DNA of 63,587 nucleotides from an uncultured Eubacteriales bacterium (lineage in GTDB: Bacteria > Bacillota > Clostridia > HGM11514): the NCBI GenBank assembly GCA_902492655.1, contig CABUMF010000009.1, positions 1 through 63,587 on the forward strand. Reading direction: 5' to 3'. A model generated the notes under the pieces. That model was given only the letters and a program-made list of their open reading frames with translations, was not told the origin of the DNA and did not search any database. The position numbers and the translations under genes were made by a program. This document shows, piece by piece, positions 44,338 to 52,204 of the stretch. Numbering within the stretch: position 1 is the first letter of the stretch; each line of letters starts with the position of its first letter.

Positions 44338-44362
44338 AATTTCCAATAAAATGTGGTATAAT
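44334..44362 (+). promoter_or_regulatory. Promoter of the secA operon
   Basis: TTGAAA (44334-44339) and TATAAT (44357-44362), 17-nt spacer. The -35 box overlaps the flavin reductase stop codon. It probably starts the ten-gene run to folD. Confidence 0.85.
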
Positions 44363-44401
44363 ATTAAGATGGCGGTTACCGATTGTATTGGAGGTAATTA
44401 A

Positions 44402-47143
44402 ATGATAAAATCAATGATCGAAAAGGTGTTCGGGAGTTATTCCGACCACGAGATAAAACGAATTGAAAAAACAGTTGCAAAAATCGAGTCCTATGAGGAT
44501 GAATACAAGGCATTGAGCGATGATGAGCTTAAAGCAAAAACGCCGTATTTTAAAGAAAGGCTGAAAAACGGCGAAACTCTTGATGACATTTTACCGGAGG
44601 CTTTTGCAACCGTTAGAGAAGCGGCTGACAGGGTACTTGGGATGAGGCATTTTCATGTTCAGCTTTTGGGCGGTATAATTCTTCATCAGGGAAGAATTGC
44701 AGAAATGAAAACGGGTGAAGGTAAAACGCTTGTCGCTACGCTTCCTTCGTACCTTAATGCGCTTTCCGGCAAGGGCGTTCATGTTGTAACAGTGAATGAC
44801 TATCTTGCAAGGCGTGACAGCGAGTGGATGGGCAAAATCCACGAGTTTTTGGGGCTTAAGGTGGGGCTTATCGTAAACGGTCTTCCCCAGCCCATGAGAA
44901 AAGAGGCTTATGAGGCGGACATAACATACGGAACTAACAACGAAATGGGCTTTGATTATCTTCGTGATAATACAGCTATTTATAAGCAAAACATGGTTCA
45001 GAGAGGACATAATTTCGCAATCGTGGATGAAGTGGACTCTATACTTATTGATGAAGCAAGAACGCCTCTTATTATTGCAGGGCTCGGGGATAAGTCCAGT
45101 GAGCTTTACGAAAGAACCGACAGATTTGCAAGATCTCTCACGCCAATGAAGGTTGTTGAGCTTGACAACAAGGAAATCCACGATGATGTAGATGCGGATT
45201 ATATCGTGGACGAAAAGGCAAGAACCGCAACTTTAACCGCAAGAGGAACCAAAAAGGCTGAGGCATATTTCGGTATTGAAAATCTTACGGATGCCGAAAA
45301 TATAGAAATAATGCACCATGTTAATCTTGCGATAAGGGCATACGGTGTTATGCGCCGAGATATTGACTATGTTGTAAAAGAAGGTCAGGTTCTTATTGTC
45401 GATGAGTTTACGGGGCGTATAATGCTCGGAAGGCGTTACAGCGAAGGGCTTCATCAGGCTATAGAAGCAAAGGAAGGCGTTAAAATAGCAGACGAAAACA
45501 AAACCCTTGCTACGATTACGCTTCAGAATTATTTCAGACTTTACGATAAGCTTTCGGGTATGACCGGTACTGCTCTTACCGAGGAAAAGGAATTTCGTGA
45601 AATTTACAGTCTGGATGTTGTTGAAATCCCGACAAACAAGCCGGTGGGCAGAGAGGATCTTCCGGATCTTATTTACAAAAACGAACACGGTAAGTTTAAT
45701 GCCATTATAAACGAGGTTGCATCGGCGCACGAAAAGGGACAACCCGTGCTTATCGGTACAACATCCATTGAAAAATCCGAGCTTTTGAGCCGTGAGCTTA
45801 AAAGGAGAGGTATAAAGCATGAGGTTTTAAATGCCAAGCAGCACGAAAGAGAAGCTCAGATTGTTGCGCAGGCAGGTAAGCCCGGTGCGGTTACGGTTGC
45901 GACCAATATGGCAGGTCGAGGAACCGATATTGTTCTTGGCGGAAATGCAGAGTTTATGGCAAAGCACGAGCTTCGTCATCTCGGATTTTCGGGGCTTGCG
46001 GTTGCTCTTTGCGACGGAAACGGAGAAACCGATGATGAAGAGGTAAAAGAGGCAAGGGCAAAATACAGGGAGCTTTGCAGGGAGTTTAAGCAAAAGCTTG
46101 AGCCCGAAAAGCAGAAGGTGCTTGAAGCGGGCGGTCTTTATATTATCGGAACGGAGCGCCACGAAAGCAGGCGTATTGACAATCAGCTCAGAGGACGTGC
46201 CGGAAGACAGGGTGACCCGGGTAAATCGAGATTTTTCCTGTCCCTTGACGATGAGCTTATGCGTCTTTTCGGTTCTGAGAAAATACAGGGCTTTATTGAC
46301 AGGAACCTTGAAGACGATCAGCCGATTGAAAACGCTTTTCTCACAAAGCAGATTGAAAGCGCACAGTCAAGGGTTGAAGGAAGAAACTTCGATGCCAGAA
46401 AGAGCGTGCTCGAGTATGACGATGTTTTGAATACACAGCGTCAGAAAATTTACGAGCAACGCCAGATGGTGCTTGATTGCGTGGATATAAGAGAAAATAT
46501 TCAGCACATGATAAAATCTGTAATAAGAGATTTTGTGAAGTCCTATACCTCCGAAAGCAAGTATGCGGAGGAATGGGATATGAGAGCGATTTTAGAGCAT
46601 TTTGAAGGGCTTTTCCTTGAGCCCGGTCAGCTCACATATACCAAGGATGAGCTTCAGAATCTTACGGAGGATATTCTTGTAAACGACCTTTGCGAGGCGG
46701 CAAACGAATTCTACGCACAAAAAGAGGAAGATGTCGGAAGCGAGGTTATGCGCGAGTTCGAGCGTGTAATGCTTCTCCGTACGGTCGATAAAAACTGGAT
46801 TGAGCATATCGAAAACATGGAAGAGCTTAAGCAGGGCATAAGGCTTCGTGCGTTTGCACAGCAGGATCCGCTTATTGCGTTTAAGTCCGAAGGCTCGGAT
46901 ATGTATGACGAAATGAACGAAACAATCCGCCGTGAAACGGTAGACCTTTTGTTTAAGGTTAAAATCAAGAAGGAGCAGGAAATCAAGCGAGAGCAGGTTG
47001 CCGCTCCCGTAACGCAATCCCACGGAGACGGCTCGGACAATGCTTCAAAAACCGTTGTAAAGCCCAAAAAGGTGGGAAGAAACGATCCGTGCCCCTGCGG
47101 CTCGGGCAAAAAATACAAGCACTGCTGCGGCAGAAACGAATAA
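44402..47143 (+). CDS. secA: Preprotein translocase ATPase SecA
   Basis: 913 residues. Walker A MKTGEGKTLVATL (about 104), Walker B and arm VDEVDSILIDEARTPL, RGTDIVLGG, and DQLRGRAGRQGDPG-type motif NQLRGRAGRQGDPG. The C-terminal zinc finger CPCGSGKKYKHCC is intact, so it can bind SecB-like partners or phospholipid. Drives Sec-dependent export through SecYEG. First gene of the long operon; prfB follows by 19 nt, as in Bacillus subtilis. Confidence 0.98.
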   Translation: MIKSMIEKVFGSYSDHEIKRIEKTVAKIESYEDEYKALSDDELKAKTPYFKERLKNGETLDDILPEAFATVREAADRVLGMRHFHVQLLGGIILHQGRIAEMKTGEGKTLVATLPSYLNALSGKGVHVVTVNDYLARRDSEWMGKIHEFLGLKVGLIVNGLPQPMRKEAYEADITYGTNNEMGFDYLRDNTAIYKQNMVQRGHNFAIVDEVDSILIDEARTPLIIAGLGDKSSELYERTDRFARSLTPMKVVELDNKEIHDDVDADYIVDEKARTATLTARGTKKAEAYFGIENLTDAENIEIMHHVNLAIRAYGVMRRDIDYVVKEGQVLIVDEFTGRIMLGRRYSEGLHQAIEAKEGVKIADENKTLATITLQNYFRLYDKLSGMTGTALTEEKEFREIYSLDVVEIPTNKPVGREDLPDLIYKNEHGKFNAIINEVASAHEKGQPVLIGTTSIEKSELLSRELKRRGIKHEVLNAKQHEREAQIVAQAGKPGAVTVATNMAGRGTDIVLGGNAEFMAKHELRHLGFSGLAVALCDGNGETDDEEVKEARAKYRELCREFKQKLEPEKQKVLEAGGLYIIGTERHESRRIDNQLRGRAGRQGDPGKSRFFLSLDDELMRLFGSEKIQGFIDRNLEDDQPIENAFLTKQIESAQSRVEGRNFDARKSVLEYDDVLNTQRQKIYEQRQMVLDCVDIRENIQHMIKSVIRDFVKSYTSESKYAEEWDMRAILEHFEGLFLEPGQLTYTKDELQNLTEDILVNDLCEAANEFYAQKEEDVGSEVMREFERVMLLRTVDKNWIEHIENMEELKQGIRLRAFAQQDPLIAFKSEGSDMYDEMNETIRRETVDLLFKVKIKKEQEIKREQVAAPVTQSHGDGSDNASKTVVKPKKVGRNDPCPCGSGKKYKHCCGRNE

Positions 47144-47162
47144 TTTTAAGGAGTTGATAATA

Positions 47163-48276
47163 ATGCTGGAATACGATGAATACCGTATATCCCTTGCGGG
47201 ACTGGAACAGGATATTAACGATTTGAGGGATTCACTTTGACATCGCCGGTACAAAAAGCGAGATAGCGGAGCTTGAGGCAAAGGCTTCCGAACCGGATTT
47301 TTGGAATGATATGGAAAATTCGGGTAAAATTCTGCAAAAAACCAAAATGCTCAAGGATAAGGTTGAGCGTTTTGAGGCACTTTCTTCGTCACGAGAGGAT
47401 CTTTTGGTTCTTATCGAAATGGCGGAGGAGGAAAACGATCCCTCCTACGCAGGTGAAGTCAAAGAAGGTTATGACAAGCTGACATCCGATCTTGCGGACA
47501 TGAAGCTTGAAACACTTCTTTCAGGACAGTATGACAAGAATAATGCCATAATTACCCTTCACGCAGGCGCGGGCGGAACCGAGGCACACGATTGGGTTGA
47601 AATGCTCTACAGAATGTATGTAAGGTGGAGCGAGAGAAGGGGCTTTAAGGTGACGGAACTTGACTTTCTTGCAGGGGATGAGGCAGGCATTAAGAGTGTT
47701 TCCTTCAGCATTGAAGGTCTTAACGCATACGGCTATGCCAAGGCTGAAAAGGGAATTCACCGCCTTGTGCGAATATCTCCCTTTGACGCCGCAGGAAGAA
47801 GGCATACCTCATTTGCGTCCTGCGATGTTATGCCCGAGCTTGATGACGATATTGAAATCGACATAAACCCCGATGATTTGAAGGTTGACACATACCGCTC
47901 AAGCGGTGCGGGCGGTCAGCATATTAATAAGACGGATTCTGCAATAAGAATAACCCATATTCCCACCGGCATAGTGGTTTCTTGTCAGAATGAGCGTTCG
48001 CAGCATAAAAACCGCGATATTGCAATGAAAATGCTCATGGCAAAGCTTCTGGAGCTGAAGGAACAGGAAAACAAGGAGAAAATCGACGATCTTAAGGGCG
48101 AACAGAAGGAAATCGCATGGGGAAGTCAGATAAGATCCTATGTGTTCCATCCCTATACTCTTGTAAAGGATCATCGTACAGGCTGTGAAACGGGTAATGT
48201 CACGGCGGTTATGGACGGCGATATTGATATGTTTATAAATGAATATCTCAAAGCCGCAAGCAAGGGGGAACTGTAA
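47163..48276 (+). CDS. prfB: Peptide chain release factor 2, programmed +1 frameshift
   Basis: 370 residues only when joined as 47163-47237 and 47239-48276. The first 25 codons end in CTT followed by TGA C (47235-47241). At this site the ribosome slips +1 on CTT and reads GAC ATC, the family's autoregulation: plenty of RF2 terminates at TGA, little RF2 allows the shift. A GAGGG element at 47225-47229 is the upstream stimulator. Downstream are the RF2 stop-recognition motif SPF (about 204, in VRISPFDAAG) and GGQ in GAGGQHINK (about 250). Starts with AAGGAG 19 nt after secA; prfA overlaps by one base. Without the shift, the product would be a 25-residue peptide. Confidence 0.97.
47225..47241 (+). 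other. RF2 recoding site
   Basis: GAGGG (47225-47229), a 5-nt spacer, CTT (47235-47237), TGA (47238-47240), C (47241). The core CTT-TGA-C is identical to the well-studied Escherichia coli site. The spacer from the Shine-Dalgarno-like element to CTT is longer than the 3 nt of that example. Confidence 0.93.
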
Positions 48277-49343
48277 TGTTTGAAAAACTGGCTTTTATTG
48301 AAGAACGATACGAACAGCTTTCAAAGCAGATAAGCGATCCCGATGTTATTGCCGACCAGGAAAAATGGCGCAAGCTTATGAAGGAACATTCCGACATTAC
48401 GCCGATTGTTGAAAAATACAGAGAATACAAAAAGTGCAAGGACGACATAGAGGGAGCGCAGGAAATCCTCAAGGAAGAAACCGATCCCGAGCTTAAGGAA
48501 ATGGCACAGGCGGAGATTGAGGATGCAAAGGAAAGCATAGAAAAAATTGCGGAGGAGCTTAAAATTCTTCTTCTTCCCAAAGACCCCAACGATGAAAAGA
48601 ATGTAATTATCGAAATCAGAGGCGGCGCAGGCGGCGATGAAGCGGCGCTTTTTGCGGCTGACCTTTTCAGAATGTATTCCATGTATGCCGAGGCAAGGCG
48701 GTGGAAGGTTGAGGTTCTCAGCGCAAACGAAACCGACATCGGAGGATATAAGGAAATATCGTTCAGCGTTGAAGGCAACGGTGCATACAGCCGTTTCAAG
48801 TTTGAAAGCGGTGTGCACAGAGTGCAGAGAATTCCTTCCACGGAATCGGGCGGAAGAATTCATACCTCGACGGTTACGGTAGCGGTTTTGCCCGAGGTCG
48901 AGGAGGTTGAGGTTGAAATTAATCCCAATGACCTGAGAATAGATGTTTTCAGAGCCGGCGGCCCGGGCGGACAGTGCGTAAACACAACAGACTCGGCTGT
49001 CAGAATAACTCATATTCCGACAGGCATTGTTGTTTCGTGTCAGGATGAAAAATCTCAGCTTAAGAACAAGGATAAAGCCATGAAAATTCTTCGCTCGAGA
49101 GTTTACGATGCGTTTTCGGAGCAACAGAATGCCGAGATCGCCGCAGAGCGTAAAAGTCAGGTGGGAACGGGCGACAGAAGTGAAAGAATACGAACCTACA
49201 ACTATCCTCAGGGGCGTGTGACCGACCACAGAATAGGTCTTACCCTCCATAAGCTCGATATGGTGCTCAACGGCGACCTTGACGAGATTATGGATGCTCT
49301 TATTACCGAAAGTCAGAGCAAGAAGCTTCAGGAGGAAGTGTAG
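48276..49343 (+). CDS. prfA: Peptide chain release factor 1
   Basis: 355 residues, ATG overlapping the prfB stop (TAATG) with AAGGGGG upstream. The PxT stop-recognition motif is PST in RIPSTESGG (about 187), which identifies RF1 reading UAA and UAG, and the hydrolytic GGQ lies in PGGQCVNTTDS (about 230). Having prfA directly behind prfB is unusual, since prfA commonly sits with prmC or thymidine kinase. No prmC methylase gene is in the window. Confidence 0.97.
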   Translation: MFEKLAFIEERYEQLSKQISDPDVIADQEKWRKLMKEHSDITPIVEKYREYKKCKDDIEGAQEILKEETDPELKEMAQAEIEDAKESIEKIAEELKILLLPKDPNDEKNVIIEIRGGAGGDEAALFAADLFRMYSMYAEARRWKVEVLSANETDIGGYKEISFSVEGNGAYSRFKFESGVHRVQRIPSTESGGRIHTSTVTVAVLPEVEEVEVEINPNDLRIDVFRAGGPGGQCVNTTDSAVRITHIPTGIVVSCQDEKSQLKNKDKAMKILRSRVYDAFSEQQNAEIAAERKSQVGTGDRSERIRTYNYPQGRVTDHRIGLTLHKLDMVLNGDLDEIMDALITESQSKKLQEEV

Positions 49344-49349
49344 TTTTCA

Positions 49350-50420
49350 ATGCTTGTTGTAAAAATTGATAAGGATAACATTGATAAGGAAAAGCTGATT
49401 GAACCGGCAAGAATTATAAGAGAGGGCGGCACGGTCGCTTTTCCTACGGAGACGGTTTACGGTCTTGGTGCAAATGCACTTATTGAGTCGGCGGTTGATG
49501 ATATTTTCAAAGCAAAGGGCAGACCGAATGACAATCCTCTTATAGTGCATATTTCCGATATTTCCAAGGTGGAAGGATTGGTTAGAGAAATCCCCGAAAA
49601 CGCAAAAATTCTTATGGAAAGGTTTTGGCCGGGGCCTCTTACGATCATTATGAAAAAGTCGGATATTGTGCCGAAAAATGTCACCGCAGGGCTCGATACG
49701 GTGGGTATAAGATTTCCCGAAAACCCGGTATGTCAGGAATTTTTGCGTATTGCAAACGTTCCGGTTGCGGCGCCCTCGGCAAACACCTCCGGAAAGCCCA
49801 GCCCGACTGCGGCAGAGCATGTTATTTCCGATTTGGACGGAAAAATAGATGCGGTTATTGACGGAGGAAGCTGTAAATTCGGGCTTGAATCCACAATAAT
49901 TGATGTGAGCGGTGCTGTTCCAATGGTGCTTCGCCCGGGAAGCGTAACGGTTGAGGAGTTAAGATCAGCTCTTGGCAGAGTGGATATTGACCCGGCAGTT
50001 GTAAGCAGACCTGAGCCCGGCATTGTTGCAAGGGCACCGGGCATGAAATATAAGCACTACTCCCCGAACGCCGAGGTTTATGCGGTTTCGGGGGATTCTG
50101 ATTTTGTTGCAGAGTATATAAACAAAGAAATTACCCATGCTAAAGCGCAAGGAAAAACCGTCGGCGCAATGGTTTATTCCAAAACCGCACCTAAGATAAA
50201 AAACGCCGATATATTAAAGGATTTGGGCAACACCCAAGAGCGTGCCGCATCTGAGCTGTTCCTTTATTTGAGGGATTTTGACAGGCTGGGTGCCGATGTT
50301 GTTTTTGCCGAAGGGACAAGCAACGAAGGCGTGGGGCTGGCAATTTCAAACCGCCTCAATAAGGCGGCAGGATACAAAATTATCAGTAAGGATTGTTTGA
50401 ATGAAAGCGCCGAGAAATAA
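49350..50420 (+). CDS. sua5: L-threonylcarbamoyladenylate synthase (Sua5/YwlC)
   Basis: 356 residues: an N-terminal YrdC domain (about 15-205, with GGTVAFPTETVYGLG, KGRPNDNPLIVHI and PSANTSGKPSPT) plus the C-terminal Sua5 domain, so it is the long Sua5 form. Makes the activated threonylcarbamoyl-AMP used by TsaBDE to modify A37 of ANN-decoding tRNAs. It follows prfA by 6 nt and its end overlaps the methyltransferase gene by 20 nt. TsaB, TsaD and TsaE are not in the window, though rimI is. Confidence 0.96.
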   Translation: MLVVKIDKDNIDKEKLIEPARIIREGGTVAFPTETVYGLGANALIESAVDDIFKAKGRPNDNPLIVHISDISKVEGLVREIPENAKILMERFWPGPLTIIMKKSDIVPKNVTAGLDTVGIRFPENPVCQEFLRIANVPVAAPSANTSGKPSPTAAEHVISDLDGKIDAVIDGGSCKFGLESTIIDVSGAVPMVLRPGSVTVEELRSALGRVDIDPAVVSRPEPGIVARAPGMKYKHYSPNAEVYAVSGDSDFVAEYINKEITHAKAQGKTVGAMVYSKTAPKIKNADILKDLGNTQERAASELFLYLRDFDRLGADVVFAEGTSNEGVGLAISNRLNKAAGYKIISKDCLNESAEK

Positions 50421-51330
50421 AACGATTGATATTTCGGTTGAAGAAGGAAAAGAATATTTGGATAAATGCCTGCCTGCATCGGAAGTTGCGGACAATGTGC
50501 TCGATAAGGTCATTATCGGGGATTCGTTTTCTGTGTTTGATAGGCTTCCCGACGGGTTTGCAGACCTCTTGATTGCGGACCCTCCGTATAATATCGACAA
50601 GGATTTCGGAGGAAGTAAATTCAAGAAAATGTCCGATGAACAATACGGGGAATATACGGAATTGTGGATAAAATCCGTTTTGCACACGCTTAAGGATAAC
50701 GCCTCGATATATGTTTGCTGTGACTGGAAGTCATCCTCTGCTATAGAGAGGGTGCTGAAGAAGTATTTTGTTGTAAGAAACAGAATAACATGGCAAAGGG
50801 AAAAGGGCAGAGGTGCTCTTTCAAACTGGAAAAACGGCATGGAGGATATATGGTTTGCCACAAAGGGAAGAGATTATACCTTTAATGCGGATGCCGTTAA
50901 AATACGAAGGAAGGTTGTTGCGCCCTACACAAAGGACGGTATGCCGAAGGACTGGGAAAAGACGGAGAACGGTAATTTCAGAAATACATATCCCTCAAAT
51001 TTTTGGGATGATATTTCAGTTCCGTACTGGTCAATGCCGGAAAACACGGCTCATCCCACGCAAAAGCCCGAAAAGCTGTTGGCGAAGCTTATTTTGGCAA
51101 GCTCAAACACCGGTGATACTGTGTTTGACCCGTTTTTGGGTTCGGGTTCAACCGCCGTTACGGCTAAAAAGCTCGGCAGACATTATGTGGGAATAGAAAA
51201 AAACGAGCAGTATTGCATTTGGGCGCAAAAAAGGCTGGAAACAGCTCAATCCGATACTGCAATTCAAGGCTATGAGGACGGGGTGTTCTGGGAACGCCAC
51301 ACCTCATCGCTTACAAAAAAACGAAGGTGA
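50401..51330 (+). CDS. Orphan beta-class DNA methyltransferase
   Basis: 309 residues. The catalytic motif IV DPPYN occurs near residue 60 and the SAM-binding motif I, DPFLGSGST, near 243, so the order IV-TRD-I marks the beta class (N6-adenine or N4-cytosine). A target-recognition region of about 100 residues lies between, with WQREKGRGALSNWKN. No restriction enzyme, specificity subunit or mobile element is adjacent. It is embedded between sua5 (overlap 20 nt) and the ywlE-like gene (gap 4 nt), so it is co-transcribed with core genes. Target site unknown. This looks like an epigenetic or replication-linked methylase rather than part of a defence system. Confidence 0.9.
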   Translation: MKAPRNKTIDISVEEGKEYLDKCLPASEVADNVLDKVIIGDSFSVFDRLPDGFADLLIADPPYNIDKDFGGSKFKKMSDEQYGEYTELWIKSVLHTLKDNASIYVCCDWKSSSAIERVLKKYFVVRNRITWQREKGRGALSNWKNGMEDIWFATKGRDYTFNADAVKIRRKVVAPYTKDGMPKDWEKTENGNFRNTYPSNFWDDISVPYWSMPENTAHPTQKPEKLLAKLILASSNTGDTVFDPFLGSGSTAVTAKKLGRHYVGIEKNEQYCIWAQKRLETAQSDTAIQGYEDGVFWERHTSSLTKKRR

Positions 51331-51334
51331 TTTT

Positions 51335-51742
51335 ATGGTACTGTTTGTATGCAGCGGAAATACCTGCAGAAGTCCTATGGCAGAAGCCATTTATGAATAT
51401 AAAACAGGAAAAGAAGCCGAGTCGGCAGGGCTCGGAGCAGACAAAGGCACGCCCATGACTCGCCATGCAAAAGAGGCTCTTGAAAACATGGGAATAACAG
51501 GTTTTTCCCATACCTCTCAGCCGGTTTCGGACGAGCTTTTGGAGAGGGCTGAGGCTGTTTACTGCATGGGAAAAACCCACAAGCTTGTATTATGCTCCTT
51601 AAGACCGGAATATAAGGACAAGGTGTTTTTGCTTGATATTGACGGCGAGGATGTCGCCGATCCTTACGGCGGATTTTTGGAAACATACGAAAAATGCGCC
51701 CGACAGATTGAAAAACTGATAGATAAAAGGTTTTTGAGTTAA
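51335..51742 (+). CDS. ywlE: Low-molecular-weight phosphatase, probable protein-arginine phosphatase (YwlE type)
   Basis: 135 residues from ATG 51335 (AAGGTGA). The P-loop is VCSGNTCRSPMAEA with catalytic Cys6, Arg12 and Ser13; the general-acid Asp is in VADPYGG (about 112). In YwlE, Thr11 of the P-loop selects phospho-arginine, while tyrosine phosphatases have Ile there; this protein has Thr at that place, so arginine dephosphorylation is favoured. In Bacillus ywlE stands near ywlC (Sua5), as here. No McsB kinase gene is in the window. Confidence 0.88.
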   Translation: MVLFVCSGNTCRSPMAEAIYEYKTGKEAESAGLGADKGTPMTRHAKEALENMGITGFSHTSQPVSDELLERAEAVYCMGKTHKLVLCSLRPEYKDKVFLLDIDGEDVADPYGGFLETYEKCARQIEKLIDKRFLS

Positions 51743-52204
51743 ATGGATTTTGAAATTACAAGGGCGGATTTACGCCTTTTTCGTGATATAGCGAAAATTG
51801 AAAATGCTTGCTTTGATAAGCCGTGGTCGGAAAAGCTGCTGAAATCACAGCTTGAATCTAAAAATGCGGTGTCATTTTTGTGTTTTGCAGACGGCGAGGC
51901 GGCAGGATTTATCACGCTTACAAAAGCGCTTGACGAATTGCAGATTGATATTTTGGCGGTTCTTCCGAAATTTCGCCGCATGGGTATTGCCGACAGGCTT
52001 TTTGAGGCGGTTTATGAATTTTCCGAAAATAACGGAATAGAGTTTTTGACGCTTGAGGTAAGGTCGTCAAACTTTCCTGCGATTTCGCTTTACAAAAAGC
52101 ACGGTTTTAGGCAGGTGGGACTTCGCAAAAAATATTACGACGGCATTGAGGACGCCGTATTAATGACCTTGGAAAGGGGTGAAGGATTTGGCAAAGACCT
52201 CTAA
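51743..52204 (+). CDS. rimI: Ribosomal protein S18 alanine N-acetyltransferase (RimI)
   Basis: 153 residues, ATG directly after the previous stop. GNAT fold: KPWSEKLLKSQLES, acetyl-CoA loop VLPKFRRMGIADRLF (about 72-86), and the RimI ending VRSSNFPAISLYKKHGF then MTLER. In Firmicutes this family may acetylate S18 or other N-termini; the substrate here is untested. Overlaps ftsK by 17 nt. Presence next to sua5 fits the tsaB/tsaD/rimI clustering seen in other Firmicutes. Confidence 0.9.
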   Translation: MDFEITRADLRLFRDIAKIENACFDKPWSEKLLKSQLESKNAVSFLCFADGEAAGFITLTKALDELQIDILAVLPKFRRMGIADRLFEAVYEFSENNGIEFLTLEVRSSNFPAISLYKKHGFRQVGLRKKYYDGIEDAVLMTLERGEGFGKDL

